Assembly: GCF_040395035.1 (NCBI RefSeq) | Contig: NZ_JBEBRB010000008.1 | Span: 6,361 to 70,360 of the forward strand | Direction of reading: 5' to 3' | Source: Parapedobacter lycopersici_A | Lineage (GTDB): Bacteria > Bacteroidota > Bacteroidia > Sphingobacteriales > Sphingobacteriaceae | DNA: 64,000 nt | Shown: piece after piece, positions 8,841 through 17,476 of the stretch | Layout of the letters: the number at the start of each line of letters is the position of its first letter | Numbering within the stretch: position 1 is the first letter of the stretch | Position numbers and translations under genes: made by a program | Notes under the pieces: model-generated | What the model was told of the DNA's origin: nothing | The model's input: the letters and a program-made list of their open reading frames with translations, nothing else | Database searches by the model: none

Positions 8841-10193
8841 ATGAATATAAAACTTATTTTATGCTATATACCGGCTTTGTCAGCCGTGCTTTCCTGTAAT
8901 TCGTTTCTGGAAGTAGAGCCACAACAATCTATTTCAGATGAAGCAACAATCACCAATGGCACTTCTGCAGAAACGGCAGTCAGGGGCATGTACCGCGCAC
9001 TAGCCGCTGAAAATTATTACGGAACCACTTTCCAGGCGATTGGATATTTATCAGGGGATAACATCGAATGGACAGGTTCCCGGGCGACCGCCGGCCAGTT
9101 TGTCAATCATGATGTGCGTGCAGATAATGAATCCGTGGCCGCGGTTTGGTCAGCTATTTACAACACAGTTAACCGGGCGAATCACATCATCGATAAAGTT
9201 GCCGCTTTGCCGCTGGAACCGACGTTTACCCAGGAGAAGAAGAATCAGTTGCTGGGTGAAGCTTATTTCGTCAGGGCATTAGCATATTTTGATCTGACCC
9301 GGTTATGGGGCGGTGTGCCACTTTACCTTAACCCAACGTCCACATCAACAGACAACCGTGGCCTCCCGAGGAGCAGTGTTGAAGAAACGCTTGCTCAGGT
9401 ACTGCGCGATTTAGATGAAGCAGAAATATTACTACCCGAAACAACAAATCGCATCAGGGCAACACGGAAAACCACCTGGGCATTGAAGGCGCGATACTAC
9501 CTCTATCAAAAAAATTGGGAAAAGGCCGAAGGTTACGCAACAAGGATAATCGACGATGAAGCAAATTACAGGTTATTACAGCCATATGGCACATTCTTTA
9601 TGAATGATGCCGTGGCTACTGCAGAGTCCGTATTTGAATTAGCTTACAGTGCCACCAATACCAACGGCCATCGGGGCAACTGGCAGCCGCCACAGCTTGG
9701 CGGCACAAGGCAGTGGGCTCCCAATGCCGAGTTTGTCGCGCTGGTAACTAACCCGGCCATTGGTGGTAATCGGTCGGTACTGGTCGACCGGACATCCGAC
9801 GGACGGTGGTACGGTAATCTGTATTACCGAAGTCCGGCAACTGACCCCGCGTATATAATCCGTATCGCCGAATTGTACCTGATCCGTGCCGAAGCACGTG
9901 CCCGGCAGGGAGGGGAGAAACTTGAAGGCGCACAGCTTGACCTCCAAGCTGTACGCAGTCGCGCCGGACTGGTTTCCTCCGGCACGGCTACACAAGAAGG
10001 GCTTTTACTGGCGATTGAAAAGGAACGCCGGATAGAATTTGCTTTTGAGCCACACCGGTGGTTTGATTTAATCAGAACCGGCCGGGCGGCCGAGGTGCTG
10101 GGATTAGCGGACAGCAGGCGATACGTACTGCCGATCCCTGCGGACCAGATCCTGGTAGATCGTGCATTGATACAAAATGACGGATATAACTAA
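8841..10193 (+). CDS. SusD/RagB-family surface lipoprotein
   Basis: Substrate-capturing lid of the SusC transporter just upstream. The N terminus is a lipoprotein signal with lipobox LSC and acceptor cysteine C19, followed by FLEVEPQQSIS, the common SusD opening. The TPR-rich core (GEAYFVRALAYFDLTRLWGG and RIAELYLIRAEA) and the C-terminal EKERRIEFAFEPHRWFDL motif are standard for the family. At 450 residues it is of usual size. Only six bases separate it from the first DoxX-like gene of the locus, so the four genes are probably one transcript. Confidence 0.93.
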   Translation: MNIKLILCYIPALSAVLSCNSFLEVEPQQSISDEATITNGTSAETAVRGMYRALAAENYYGTTFQAIGYLSGDNIEWTGSRATAGQFVNHDVRADNESVAAVWSAIYNTVNRANHIIDKVAALPLEPTFTQEKKNQLLGEAYFVRALAYFDLTRLWGGVPLYLNPTSTSTDNRGLPRSSVEETLAQVLRDLDEAEILLPETTNRIRATRKTTWALKARYYLYQKNWEKAEGYATRIIDDEANYRLLQPYGTFFMNDAVATAESVFELAYSATNTNGHRGNWQPPQLGGTRQWAPNAEFVALVTNPAIGGNRSVLVDRTSDGRWYGNLYYRSPATDPAYIIRIAELYLIRAEARARQGGEKLEGAQLDLQAVRSRAGLVSSGTATQEGLLLAIEKERRIEFAFEPHRWFDLIRTGRAAEVLGLADSRRYVLPIPADQILVDRALIQNDGYN

Positions 10194-10199
10194 TCAGCG

Positions 10200-11516
10200 A
10201 TGAATACAGGGGAAATACCAATGAATAGTACCGGGTGGAATAGTAAGGTAAACATCCTTTTCCGGCTATGCTTCATTTTCTTTTCGTTGCATATGTTGCT
10301 CTTCGCGCTAAATTTCCTCATTGGAATTTTTACACTTTCTGGTCAAGGGCTACATTTCCTGACATTCTTCCAGCTGGCCAATCAGGCTTCCTATTTGGCG
10401 GTATGTTTGCTGATAGCTGTGCTGGCCACAGTTGTGTGGAGTTATTATAAACATGATACGGCGTATTACCGCGCGCTTGACTACTGGATCCGGGTAATCG
10501 TCCGTTACCGGCTAGCTATCGGGATGTTTGCCTATGGCTGGATCAAGTTATTCCCATTGCAGATGCCTACGCCTACACTCAGCGACTTGAATACGGCCTA
10601 TGGTGATTTTCTGCCTTGGAAAATTTACTGGCTGACCACCGGCGCAGCGTCTGGAGGCTATGAGTCGGCGTTGGGTGCGTTGGAAATCATTGCCGGGGGA
10701 CTTTTATTGTTTCGCAGAACCACGTCGTTCGGTGCATTGCTCGCACTATTGATGCTGACCAACGCACTAGGCGTTAATATTGCCTATCAAACGGGTCAGT
10801 ACGCCTTTTGTTTATTACTCATTCTGGCCGCTATTTTTCTGATTGCGCCAGACATCCCTCGCTTATACCGATTGTTGGTGCTCGAACAACCCGCGCGCGC
10901 AAGGAAAAATCCCGTTCCGGTGAGTGGACGCGGTCTTCGGATTACAAATGGGCTCCGGATGATCGTTGCCTTCGGCATGGTGGGCTATGCATACCTGGTA
11001 TATACGGCCTACTTGCGGGGGCCGCATTTGCTCCCGGAAGGAAATGGAGTGAATGAATTATATGGTTATTACGAGGTAACTGATTTTGAATGGAATGGCG
11101 CCCTTGTCCCATATTCATTAACGGATCGAAACCGGTGGCAGAATGTTGTCTTTGAAAAATGGCCCACCGTAAGTATAAAGCGCGCTGCTGCGGTGCCGAT
11201 GGATTGGACGAAGGAGGGATTTGGTACAACTGGGAATCTGGATCGGAATTACGAAGGCGCCGGAACGGTAGGGAGGCATTACTTTCATTATACGGCGGAT
11301 ACTATACATCGTGTGTTGCATCTTCAAAATAAAAACATACATCAACGTAATGAAAGGTGGGATCTCCGGTATGTTGTCGATTCCGATGGCGGATTAACAT
11401 TGGCAGGTACCGAAGCCAGTGGCGATTCGGTGCGAATGACATTAAGAAAAGTTAATCGACGATACTTATTATGGGAGGGTAGGCGCCGACCCATTCAGCT
11501 TTCGGTTTTTAATTGA
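10200..11516 (+). CDS. DoxX-like integral membrane protein (paralogue B)
   Basis: Second of three related membrane proteins in this window (438 residues). It repeats the core RYRLAIG...G..K....QMP.P, then the GDF..WKIYW stretch and the E..AG.LLLFR.T segment seen in paralogues A and C, and it ends in the same kind of soluble domain (GYYEVTDFEWNGALVPYS onward). In place of NHAYDGG it has NIAYQTG, so that site is not conserved in this copy. An alternative ATG at 10221 would shorten it by seven residues. It follows SusD by six bases and precedes paralogue C by two, so these proteins are probably made together with SusCD. Function is unknown; DoxX-type proteins elsewhere are tied to sulfur oxidation or redox stress. 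Confidence 0.75.
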   Translation: MNTGEIPMNSTGWNSKVNILFRLCFIFFSLHMLLFALNFLIGIFTLSGQGLHFLTFFQLANQASYLAVCLLIAVLATVVWSYYKHDTAYYRALDYWIRVIVRYRLAIGMFAYGWIKLFPLQMPTPTLSDLNTAYGDFLPWKIYWLTTGAASGGYESALGALEIIAGGLLLFRRTTSFGALLALLMLTNALGVNIAYQTGQYAFCLLLILAAIFLIAPDIPRLYRLLVLEQPARARKNPVPVSGRGLRITNGLRMIVAFGMVGYAYLVYTAYLRGPHLLPEGNGVNELYGYYEVTDFEWNGALVPYSLTDRNRWQNVVFEKWPTVSIKRAAAVPMDWTKEGFGTTGNLDRNYEGAGTVGRHYFHYTADTIHRVLHLQNKNIHQRNERWDLRYVVDSDGGLTLAGTEASGDSVRMTLRKVNRRYLLWEGRRRPIQLSVFN

Positions 11517-11518
11517 TA

Positions 11519-12871
11519 ATGAACATGACTGTCTATTCCAATACCCCCGAATCCTGGAGCGTTGCCGAGCGGTTTCTTTTCAGGGTTGCCGGCTGTTTTT
11601 TTCTGACAATGTGTATTCCACTTAGCTGGAATTATTATCGTCATTTATTTTCACTGGACTGGTCGGACTTGAATTACCGCGATATAACCAACCTGGGTAG
11701 GTTCAGTCCTAATTTACTGCATATCCAAACTGAAAGCGGACAATGGGGTTTTGCCAGCTATAGCGACTGGGGGATTATCCTGTTGGGGTCACTTATTGTT
11801 GCAGCGTTATGGTCATTAGTTGACGGGCGTCAATCCCATCACAAACTCTATTACTGGTTGCGGGTAATTGTGCGGTACCGGATTGCGATCGGGATGATTG
11901 AATTTGGATTTGTAAAAGTCTTTCTTATCCAGATGCCGTTTCCCCCTATTGCGACACTTCACACCAATTTCGGCGATTTTACCGCTCAAAAATTATACTG
12001 GCTATCCGTGGGAATTGTGCCAGGTTATCAGGTCTTTTTGGGGTTGGTGGAAGTTACTGCTGGGTTTTTGTTGTTTTTTAGGAAAACAGCTTTTCTAGGC
12101 GCTTTTCTGACACTTTGTGCTTCTGCCAACATTGTTTATATCAATCATGCTTATGACGGAGGGGTACATGTATACAGTGCTTATTTTGTACTATTGGCTT
12201 TGTTTTTATTGTGGAGGGATATTCCGCGCATTGGCAAACTGCTGGTTTACGAGCAGGATACCACTCCATTGAATTATTATCCAAATTACTCAGGGATAAT
12301 ACAAAAAACGGCGCGGATACTAACTAAATCAATGTTTATCCTGGTGTTTGTGGTGCTACTGGCGATTCTCCATTGGCGTAACTACAACAGTGTCGACCGG
12401 AATATGAAATTGCCGGTTGAGCCGGGTCTGGCAGAGGCAGCAGGGTATTATGAGGTAACAGCATTTAACTGGAAAGGAAGTTTTATTCCATCCTCGCCGT
12501 TCGATTCCATTCGTTGGCAGGACGCTATTTTTGAAACCTATTCCACATTATCTTTTAAAATAAACCAACCAATTCCCATTAATTTGTCAAACGGGGTGCC
12601 ACGGAACAACGGTTTATTGAGTGACTGGGAGTTTTCCGGGAGAGGGGGTGGCAGACGATTTTATTATTATGAAGTTGATACGATTGAAAAAGTACTTCAA
12701 TTGCAAGATAAACAGCAGCCAGGCAGTCCGATCCCTATTTACCTTGCTTACGAACGGCCGAATGATTCGACAATTGTCTTACGGAATAAATCCGCCAATT
12801 CGGACTTACGCTATATCCGATTAACCAAGATTTTTAAACGATACCCGTTAATCGAAAAAGATGATTACTAA
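11519..12871 (+). CDS. DoxX-like integral membrane protein (paralogue C)
   Basis: Third family member (450 residues), closer to paralogue A than to B: it keeps NHAYDGG, the IGIVPGYQVF segment and a C-terminal domain with GYYEVTAFNWKGSFIPSSPF and GGGRRFYYYEVDTIEKV. It lacks the long Arg-rich insertion of A. I chose the ATG at 11519, two bases after the stop of B; an in-frame TTG lies six bases earlier. Several predicted membrane spans precede the soluble tail, which probably faces the periplasm. The few cysteines are not at positions shared with A or B. The tandem B-C arrangement suggests a heteromeric complex, but this is inference. Confidence 0.75.
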   Translation: MNMTVYSNTPESWSVAERFLFRVAGCFFLTMCIPLSWNYYRHLFSLDWSDLNYRDITNLGRFSPNLLHIQTESGQWGFASYSDWGIILLGSLIVAALWSLVDGRQSHHKLYYWLRVIVRYRIAIGMIEFGFVKVFLIQMPFPPIATLHTNFGDFTAQKLYWLSVGIVPGYQVFLGLVEVTAGFLLFFRKTAFLGAFLTLCASANIVYINHAYDGGVHVYSAYFVLLALFLLWRDIPRIGKLLVYEQDTTPLNYYPNYSGIIQKTARILTKSMFILVFVVLLAILHWRNYNSVDRNMKLPVEPGLAEAAGYYEVTAFNWKGSFIPSSPFDSIRWQDAIFETYSTLSFKINQPIPINLSNGVPRNNGLLSDWEFSGRGGGRRFYYYEVDTIEKVLQLQDKQQPGSPIPIYLAYERPNDSTIVLRNKSANSDLRYIRLTKIFKRYPLIEKDDY

Positions 12872-12905
12872 ATTGCTGGTTATTAGCGTATTTGTTTCGG
12901 AATAA

Positions 12906-12930
12906 AAAGTCTACTAAAATAGTATACTTT
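12906..12930. promoter_or_regulatory. Near-perfect palindrome, candidate XRE operator
   Basis: AAAGTCTACTA (12906-12916) and TAGTATACTTT (12920-12930) form an 11-base inverted repeat with one mismatch around AAA. It ends 12 bases before the TATCTTTG -7 box of the regulator gene, so a bound dimer would cover the -33 region. Autoregulation by the adjacent XRE protein is the simplest reading. Confidence 0.6.
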
Positions 12931-12942
12931 AATGAATATTCT

Positions 12943-12950
12943 TATCTTTG
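12943..12950 (+). promoter_or_regulatory. Candidate -7 box (TATCTTTG) of the XRE-sulfatase unit
   Basis: Exact TAnnTTTG match 47 bases before the XRE start. No comparable box is found before the sulfatase, so this promoter may serve the XRE gene, sulfatase, activator and exporter together. Confidence 0.55.
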
Positions 12951-12997
12951 TGCAGTGTATGTATTTAAATGAGTGCAGAACCGGTTGAAGTTATCCG

Positions 12998-13369
12998 ATG
13001 GAACAGTCCAGTATTTTGGTGCGTATTAAAGAACTCCGTAGGCATAGGGGGTGGTCTCAGTCCGATATGGCTGAACGGCTTAACGTCGCCCTGAAAACCT
13101 ACCAGAACCTTGAAAGCGGAATAACACGGATTGATATTGAGCGACTGGGCCAGGTCGCATCTATATTGGGTGTCGAACTGATTGACTTACTGGGATATCA
13201 GCCCAAACCAGAGGCGTATATTGATCGTTTCATTAACGAAGAAAAAGCGTTATACCATAAAATAATCCAGGATAAAGAAGCATACATTAAACGGCTGGAA
13301 GAAAATCTAAAAGTGTATCAGGATATATTGCAGCGTAGTTCAGACGACCCGGGAAATATTTTTCAATGA
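12998..13369 (+). CDS. XRE-family helix-turn-helix transcriptional regulator
   Basis: Small DNA-binding protein of 123 residues. The HTH_3 domain covers about 8-62, with RIKELRRHRGWSQSDMAERL and LKTYQNLESG as its recognisable parts. The rest (about 76-115) is a charged helix, EEKALYHKIIQDKEAYIKRL, likely a coiled coil for dimerisation. No ligand-binding domain is present. A palindrome and promoter lie directly upstream and the sulfatase begins 86 bases downstream, so it probably controls itself and the sulfatase, activator and exporter genes. What signal it senses is not visible. Confidence 0.88.
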   Translation: MEQSSILVRIKELRRHRGWSQSDMAERLNVALKTYQNLESGITRIDIERLGQVASILGVELIDLLGYQPKPEAYIDRFINEEKALYHKIIQDKEAYIKRLEENLKVYQDILQRSSDDPGNIFQ

Positions 13370-13455
13370 AGTATGTATTAATCGACAGTTGCATAGACAA
13401 TATGGCGATTCTCTCTTAAAACTTGTAACTTAGCATTTCAGTAAACCTATTTACG

Positions 13456-15015
13456 ATGAAATATATGTTATTATATCGCTGGGTATTTGCTGCGATTGTA
13501 TTGACCGCATGCAATGGTACAACGGATTCTTCACGTCAGGGAAATGCCAAGCAACCCAATATTCTCTTTATTTTTTCAGATGACCACACCAATAACGCGA
13601 TCGGTGCGTACGGCAATGCCTTGGCAAAAACACCTAATATTGACAGAATAGCCGCAGAGGGGGCACTATTCCGCAATTTCTTTGTAACTAATTCGATCTG
13701 TGGACCAAGCCGCGCGTCATTGTTGACGGGCAAATACAGTCATGCTAATGGCTTTATGTCCAATGAACAACGGTTTAATATTGATCAATTTGTCTTTTCA
13801 CGGCTGCTACAGGAGACTGGGTATCAGACCGCTTGGATAGGTAAATGGCACTTGGGTACGCTACCGGGGGATGCATTTGATTATTGGAATATTCTTCCTG
13901 GTCAAGGTTTTTATTTCAATCCGGATTTCATAAATAACAACAATGACACCATCAGGCATGAAGGCTACGTAACCGATATTATCACGCAGCTGGCTTCCGG
14001 TTGGCTGGACCAGCGGGATAAGGATAAACCATTTTTTATGGTTGTTGGCGAAAAAGCAACACACCGTGAATGGTTGCCGGATATCCAGGACCTTGGTGCG
14101 TATGACAGCGTGGAATTCCCCCTTCCCGAAACGTTTTATGACGATTACCGTACGCGACAGGCCGCGGCTAACCAGGATATGACAATAGATGAAACCATGC
14201 GGCTGGATATCGATCTCAAGGTAAACCTGGATTTTGAAAAAACATTGATATACGGTCGGATGAATGCCGATCAGAAAGCGGCTTACAAGGCATATTATAC
14301 TGACCGGGTAAGCAGGGAGTTCAACGAAAAGCAATTGTCGGGAAAGGCATTGACCGCATGGAAATTCCAGCGTTACATGCGGGATTACTTGGCGACCGCA
14401 AACTCGCTTGACCGGAATATCGGCAGGTTGCTCGACTACCTGAAAGCGCATGGATTAGCCGAGAATACCATTGTTATTTATGGATCCGACCAGGGATTCT
14501 ATCTCGGCGAACATGGCTGGTTTGACAAACGCTTTATTTATGAACAATCGCTGCGTACGCCGTTTGTTATGCGTTACCCCGGGGTGGTTGCCGCCGGGAC
14601 GTCCATCGATCAATTTGTACTGAATATTGACCTTGCTCCAACCTTGCTGGAGCTTGCCGGTGCAGCCGTCCCCAAAGAAATTCAGGGACAATCATTTCTT
14701 CCAATATTACGGGACGGAAATACCGCCGGTCGCGATGCGGTATATTATCATTATTATGAGTACCCCGAGCCACATCGGGTAATGCCTCATTTCGGTGTTC
14801 GTACCAGACAATATAAATTAGTCCGTTTTTATGGCGAAAAGAATTTCTGGGAGTTATTCGACCTCGAAAATGATCCCAATGAGTTAACGAATCTATATGA
14901 GTCCGACAGCTATCAGGCAACGATTATGGAGCTGAAAGAAAAATTGAGAGAATTGATTACACAGTACGAAGATACCGATGCGGCACGTATACTTGCCGAA
15001 GAAACGGCGCGATAA
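13456..15015 (+). CDS. Lipoprotein sulfatase, formylglycine-dependent type I
   Basis: Alkaline-phosphatase-fold sulfatase (519 residues) that would remove sulfate esters in the periplasm or at the cell surface. It begins with a lipoprotein signal (lipobox LTAC, C19). The modified cysteine lies in CGPSR (C82, R86), matching C-x-[PA]-x-R. Other active-site elements are D42 and D43 in SDDH, K130 and H132 in IGKWHLG, and SDQGFYLGEHGWFDKRF later in the chain. The general pattern resembles exported arylsulfatase or N-acetylglucosamine-6-sulfatase groups of Bacteroidota, but the substrate is uncertain. The activating enzyme starts one base after its stop, so substrate and activator are co-made. Confidence 0.92.
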   Translation: MKYMLLYRWVFAAIVLTACNGTTDSSRQGNAKQPNILFIFSDDHTNNAIGAYGNALAKTPNIDRIAAEGALFRNFFVTNSICGPSRASLLTGKYSHANGFMSNEQRFNIDQFVFSRLLQETGYQTAWIGKWHLGTLPGDAFDYWNILPGQGFYFNPDFINNNNDTIRHEGYVTDIITQLASGWLDQRDKDKPFFMVVGEKATHREWLPDIQDLGAYDSVEFPLPETFYDDYRTRQAAANQDMTIDETMRLDIDLKVNLDFEKTLIYGRMNADQKAAYKAYYTDRVSREFNEKQLSGKALTAWKFQRYMRDYLATANSLDRNIGRLLDYLKAHGLAENTIVIYGSDQGFYLGEHGWFDKRFIYEQSLRTPFVMRYPGVVAAGTSIDQFVLNIDLAPTLLELAGAAVPKEIQGQSFLPILRDGNTAGRDAVYYHYYEYPEPHRVMPHFGVRTRQYKLVRFYGEKNFWELFDLENDPNELTNLYESDSYQATIMELKEKLRELITQYEDTDAARILAEETAR

Positions 15016-15016
15016 T

Positions 15017-16123
15017 ATGAAAAGAAAGTTAGACTGGATTGGGTTAGGCGTTTTAGTGACAATTGTCGTCTCGTGCAATCAGGCAAAAAAAACAAATTCA
15101 CACGATGAAGCTATACGGAACGCGGATAGCGCAACCACGTGTGTTGCGCATGGTATCCCGTCACGTGCGGCTGCTATTGCCGAATCAACAGCTTCCCATA
15201 ATTTTCTCGGTGCAGACAACGCACCGATGGTTTACATTAAGGGCGGAACATTCCGTATGGGGTCTGCTCAATTTGCCGACGCCCACCCCGTTCACGATGT
15301 AACGGTTAATGGGTTCTGGATGGATGAACATGAAGTAACCAATGCACAGTTTGCCCGTTTTGTGGCGGCTACAGGTTATCAAACCATTGCTGAGCGTCCG
15401 CTGGATCCTAAAGATTTTCCAAATGTGCCATTGGATGCATTGCAGCCGGGATCGGCTGTTTTCACACCACCCCAGCAGCAGGTAAACCTGCAGAACCATT
15501 TGCAATGGTGGGAATACGTGGCAGGTGCAAACTGGCGACATCCGGAAGGTCCGGGCAGCAGTATTGAAGGGCGCGAAAACGAGCCTGTAGTTCACATCGC
15601 TTACCAGGACGCCCAGGCTTTTGCAAAGTGGGCCGGAAAGCGACTTCCCACAGAAGCAGAATGGGAATTTGCTGCGCGGGGAGGTCAGACTGCCAGTACC
15701 TATTATTGGGGTGATGAGCTAAAACCCGGCGGAAAATGGGTGGCCAATGTTTACCAAGGAGATTTTCCTACCAAGAATACCGCTGAGGACGGCTATGAAG
15801 GGTTGGCTCCTGTAAAATCGTACGCACCCAATGCCTTTGGATTGTATGACATGGATGGAAACGTATGGGAATGGTGTGCAGATTATTACCGACCGGATTA
15901 TTATGCAAATAGTCCGAAAGAAAATCCGAAGGGGCCTGCAGATAGCTACGACCCGATGGAGCCCGGAGCAGTAAAGCGGGTACAGCGCGGCGGATCATTC
16001 CTTTGCAATGCACAGTATTGCGAGCGTTATATCGCAGGCAGCCGCGGAAAAGGAGAAATCAGCAGTGGTAGCAATAACTTGGGGTTTAGGTGTGTAAGTG
16101 ACGATCCGCCCCCGGGTAGTTAA
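15017..16123 (+). CDS. Formylglycine-generating enzyme (SUMF1 family), lipoprotein
   Basis: Converts the sulfatase cysteine to formylglycine using oxygen and copper. The 368-residue protein has a lipoprotein signal (VVSC, C20) and then the full FGE-sulfatase domain from about 70: GGTFRMGS, DEHEVTNAQFARF, RLPTEAEWEFAARGG, GLYDMDGNVWEWC and the catalytic GGSFLCNAQYC with the copper-binding pair C330 and C335. Both catalytic cysteines are present, so this is a real FGE and not a degenerate SUMF1 protein. I chose the ATG at 15017, one base past the sulfatase stop, because it gives a proper lipoprotein signal; a longer reading from 14978 would overlap the sulfatase. Activation would happen after export, on the same side as the sulfatase. 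Confidence 0.92.
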   Translation: MKRKLDWIGLGVLVTIVVSCNQAKKTNSHDEAIRNADSATTCVAHGIPSRAAAIAESTASHNFLGADNAPMVYIKGGTFRMGSAQFADAHPVHDVTVNGFWMDEHEVTNAQFARFVAATGYQTIAERPLDPKDFPNVPLDALQPGSAVFTPPQQQVNLQNHLQWWEYVAGANWRHPEGPGSSIEGRENEPVVHIAYQDAQAFAKWAGKRLPTEAEWEFAARGGQTASTYYWGDELKPGGKWVANVYQGDFPTKNTAEDGYEGLAPVKSYAPNAFGLYDMDGNVWEWCADYYRPDYYANSPKENPKGPADSYDPMEPGAVKRVQRGGSFLCNAQYCERYIAGSRGKGEISSGSNNLGFRCVSDDPPPGS

Positions 16124-16164
16124 TAGCCAACCAATCTGATTCGAACCTGATTAATTGTATTCAT

Positions 16165-17412
16165 ATGTCATCTTTCAAGCTGAATATATCCGAGGACTGG
16201 GCAGTCGTTATCCTGGGGTTTATCATTATTTTTCTTGCTGTTTGGGGATTCGTCATACCGGTTCCGCATTATGAATGGACGGACTCCGCAACGCTGCAAT
16301 CGCTCTTCTCCCAAGCCAATGAACTGCATGTATTGTATCAATTTGTTTTTGCTTATATCATGGTCATTGTCGGCGCCATGATTACAGGGAAACCGATAAT
16401 GCCCTATGTCCGGAGTTTTCCGGTGGTATTTGGACTGACAATCATTGCACTGCTGTTATCGGGGAACGCCCGGCTTAGTGATTTGGGTTTAGAGACCGTT
16501 ATATTCAGCCTAATCATCGGTCTCATTATCGGCAATCTGTTTAAACTCCCGGTTTGGTTCAAAAATGCGCTTAATGCCGAATTTTTGGTCAAGATTGGTT
16601 TAGTGCTCCTTGGCACGGGTGTCATTTTTTCCAATATACTCGAAGCCGGTTCGCTGGGACTTGTCCAATCACTTATTGTAGTGCTGTCGGTATGGTATTT
16701 TGCCTTTTGGCTATGCAGGCGATTGAAGGTTGATGAAGAATTAACCATGATGATTTCCAGCGCCGTTTCGATCTGTGGGGTTTCCGCTGCCATTGCTACT
16801 TCCGGCGCAATCAAAGGAGATTCCAAAAAGCTTTCCTATGTCGTGTCGATGGTATTGATTACCGCAATTCCGATGATGATCGGCATGCCTTATATCGCCC
16901 GGTTATTAGAACTCCCCGAGGAGGTGACCGGTGCCTGGCTGGGCGGCAGTATCGACACTACCGGTGCCGTGGTTGCTTCTGGAAGCTTGGTGGGCGAGCG
17001 GGCACTGGAAATCAGTACCATCGTTAAATTTTCCCAGAACGTTTTGCTGGGACTGGCGGCGCTTGCTATTTCCGTTTATTGGACCTATCGGGGCACACCT
17101 GCCGGTGAACATATTGAGAAGCCCGGGCTTGGCATTATCTGGGAACGGTTCCCGAAATTTGTACTCGGATTTATCGCAGCCTCGCTTTTATTTTCCTTCG
17201 CGCTGGATGCGGAAACGGTTGATCGCGTCAAAGGCAGTGTGAAGAGCATTCAGGGACTATGGTTTGCCTTGGCTTTTACGAGTATTGGACTGGAGACGAA
17301 TTTCCGTGATTTACTGCGGCATAACAGCGCAAAGCCATTCTGGGCATTTCTGATTGCGCAGGGGTTTAATATCCTGGTTACATTGGCAGTTGCCTGGTGG
17401 CTGTTTGGATAA
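16165..17412 (+). CDS. YeiH/UPF0324-family putative sulfate exporter
   Basis: Inner-membrane protein of 415 residues with about ten or eleven hydrophobic spans. Family features include GLIIGNLFKLPVWFKNAL, VKIGLVLLGTGVIF, the glycine-rich SICGVSAAIATSGAIKG, the WLGGSIDTTGAVVASG segment and SIGLETNFRDL. The family is annotated as putative sulfate exporters, on limited evidence. The gene follows the sulfatase activator by 41 bases with no visible terminator, so removing sulfate or sulfite released by desulfation is an attractive role. That role is inferred from position. Confidence 0.87.
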   Translation: MSSFKLNISEDWAVVILGFIIIFLAVWGFVIPVPHYEWTDSATLQSLFSQANELHVLYQFVFAYIMVIVGAMITGKPIMPYVRSFPVVFGLTIIALLLSGNARLSDLGLETVIFSLIIGLIIGNLFKLPVWFKNALNAEFLVKIGLVLLGTGVIFSNILEAGSLGLVQSLIVVLSVWYFAFWLCRRLKVDEELTMMISSAVSICGVSAAIATSGAIKGDSKKLSYVVSMVLITAIPMMIGMPYIARLLELPEEVTGAWLGGSIDTTGAVVASGSLVGERALEISTIVKFSQNVLLGLAALAISVYWTYRGTPAGEHIEKPGLGIIWERFPKFVLGFIAASLLFSFALDAETVDRVKGSVKSIQGLWFALAFTSIGLETNFRDLLRHNSAKPFWAFLIAQGFNILVTLAVAWWLFG

Positions 17413-17428
17413 GTTTTCGGATGAAATA

Positions 17429-17459
17429 AAAAGGGGACATGATTTTCACGTCCCCTTTT
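17429..17459. terminator. Bidirectional intrinsic terminator
   Basis: AAAAGGGGAC (17429-17438) pairs with GTCCCCTTTT (17450-17459) around an 11-base loop. It sits between the exporter and the convergent RidA-family gene and ends in T4 in both directions. Confidence 0.8.
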
Positions 17460-17476
17460 CTATGACAACGTCTTGT

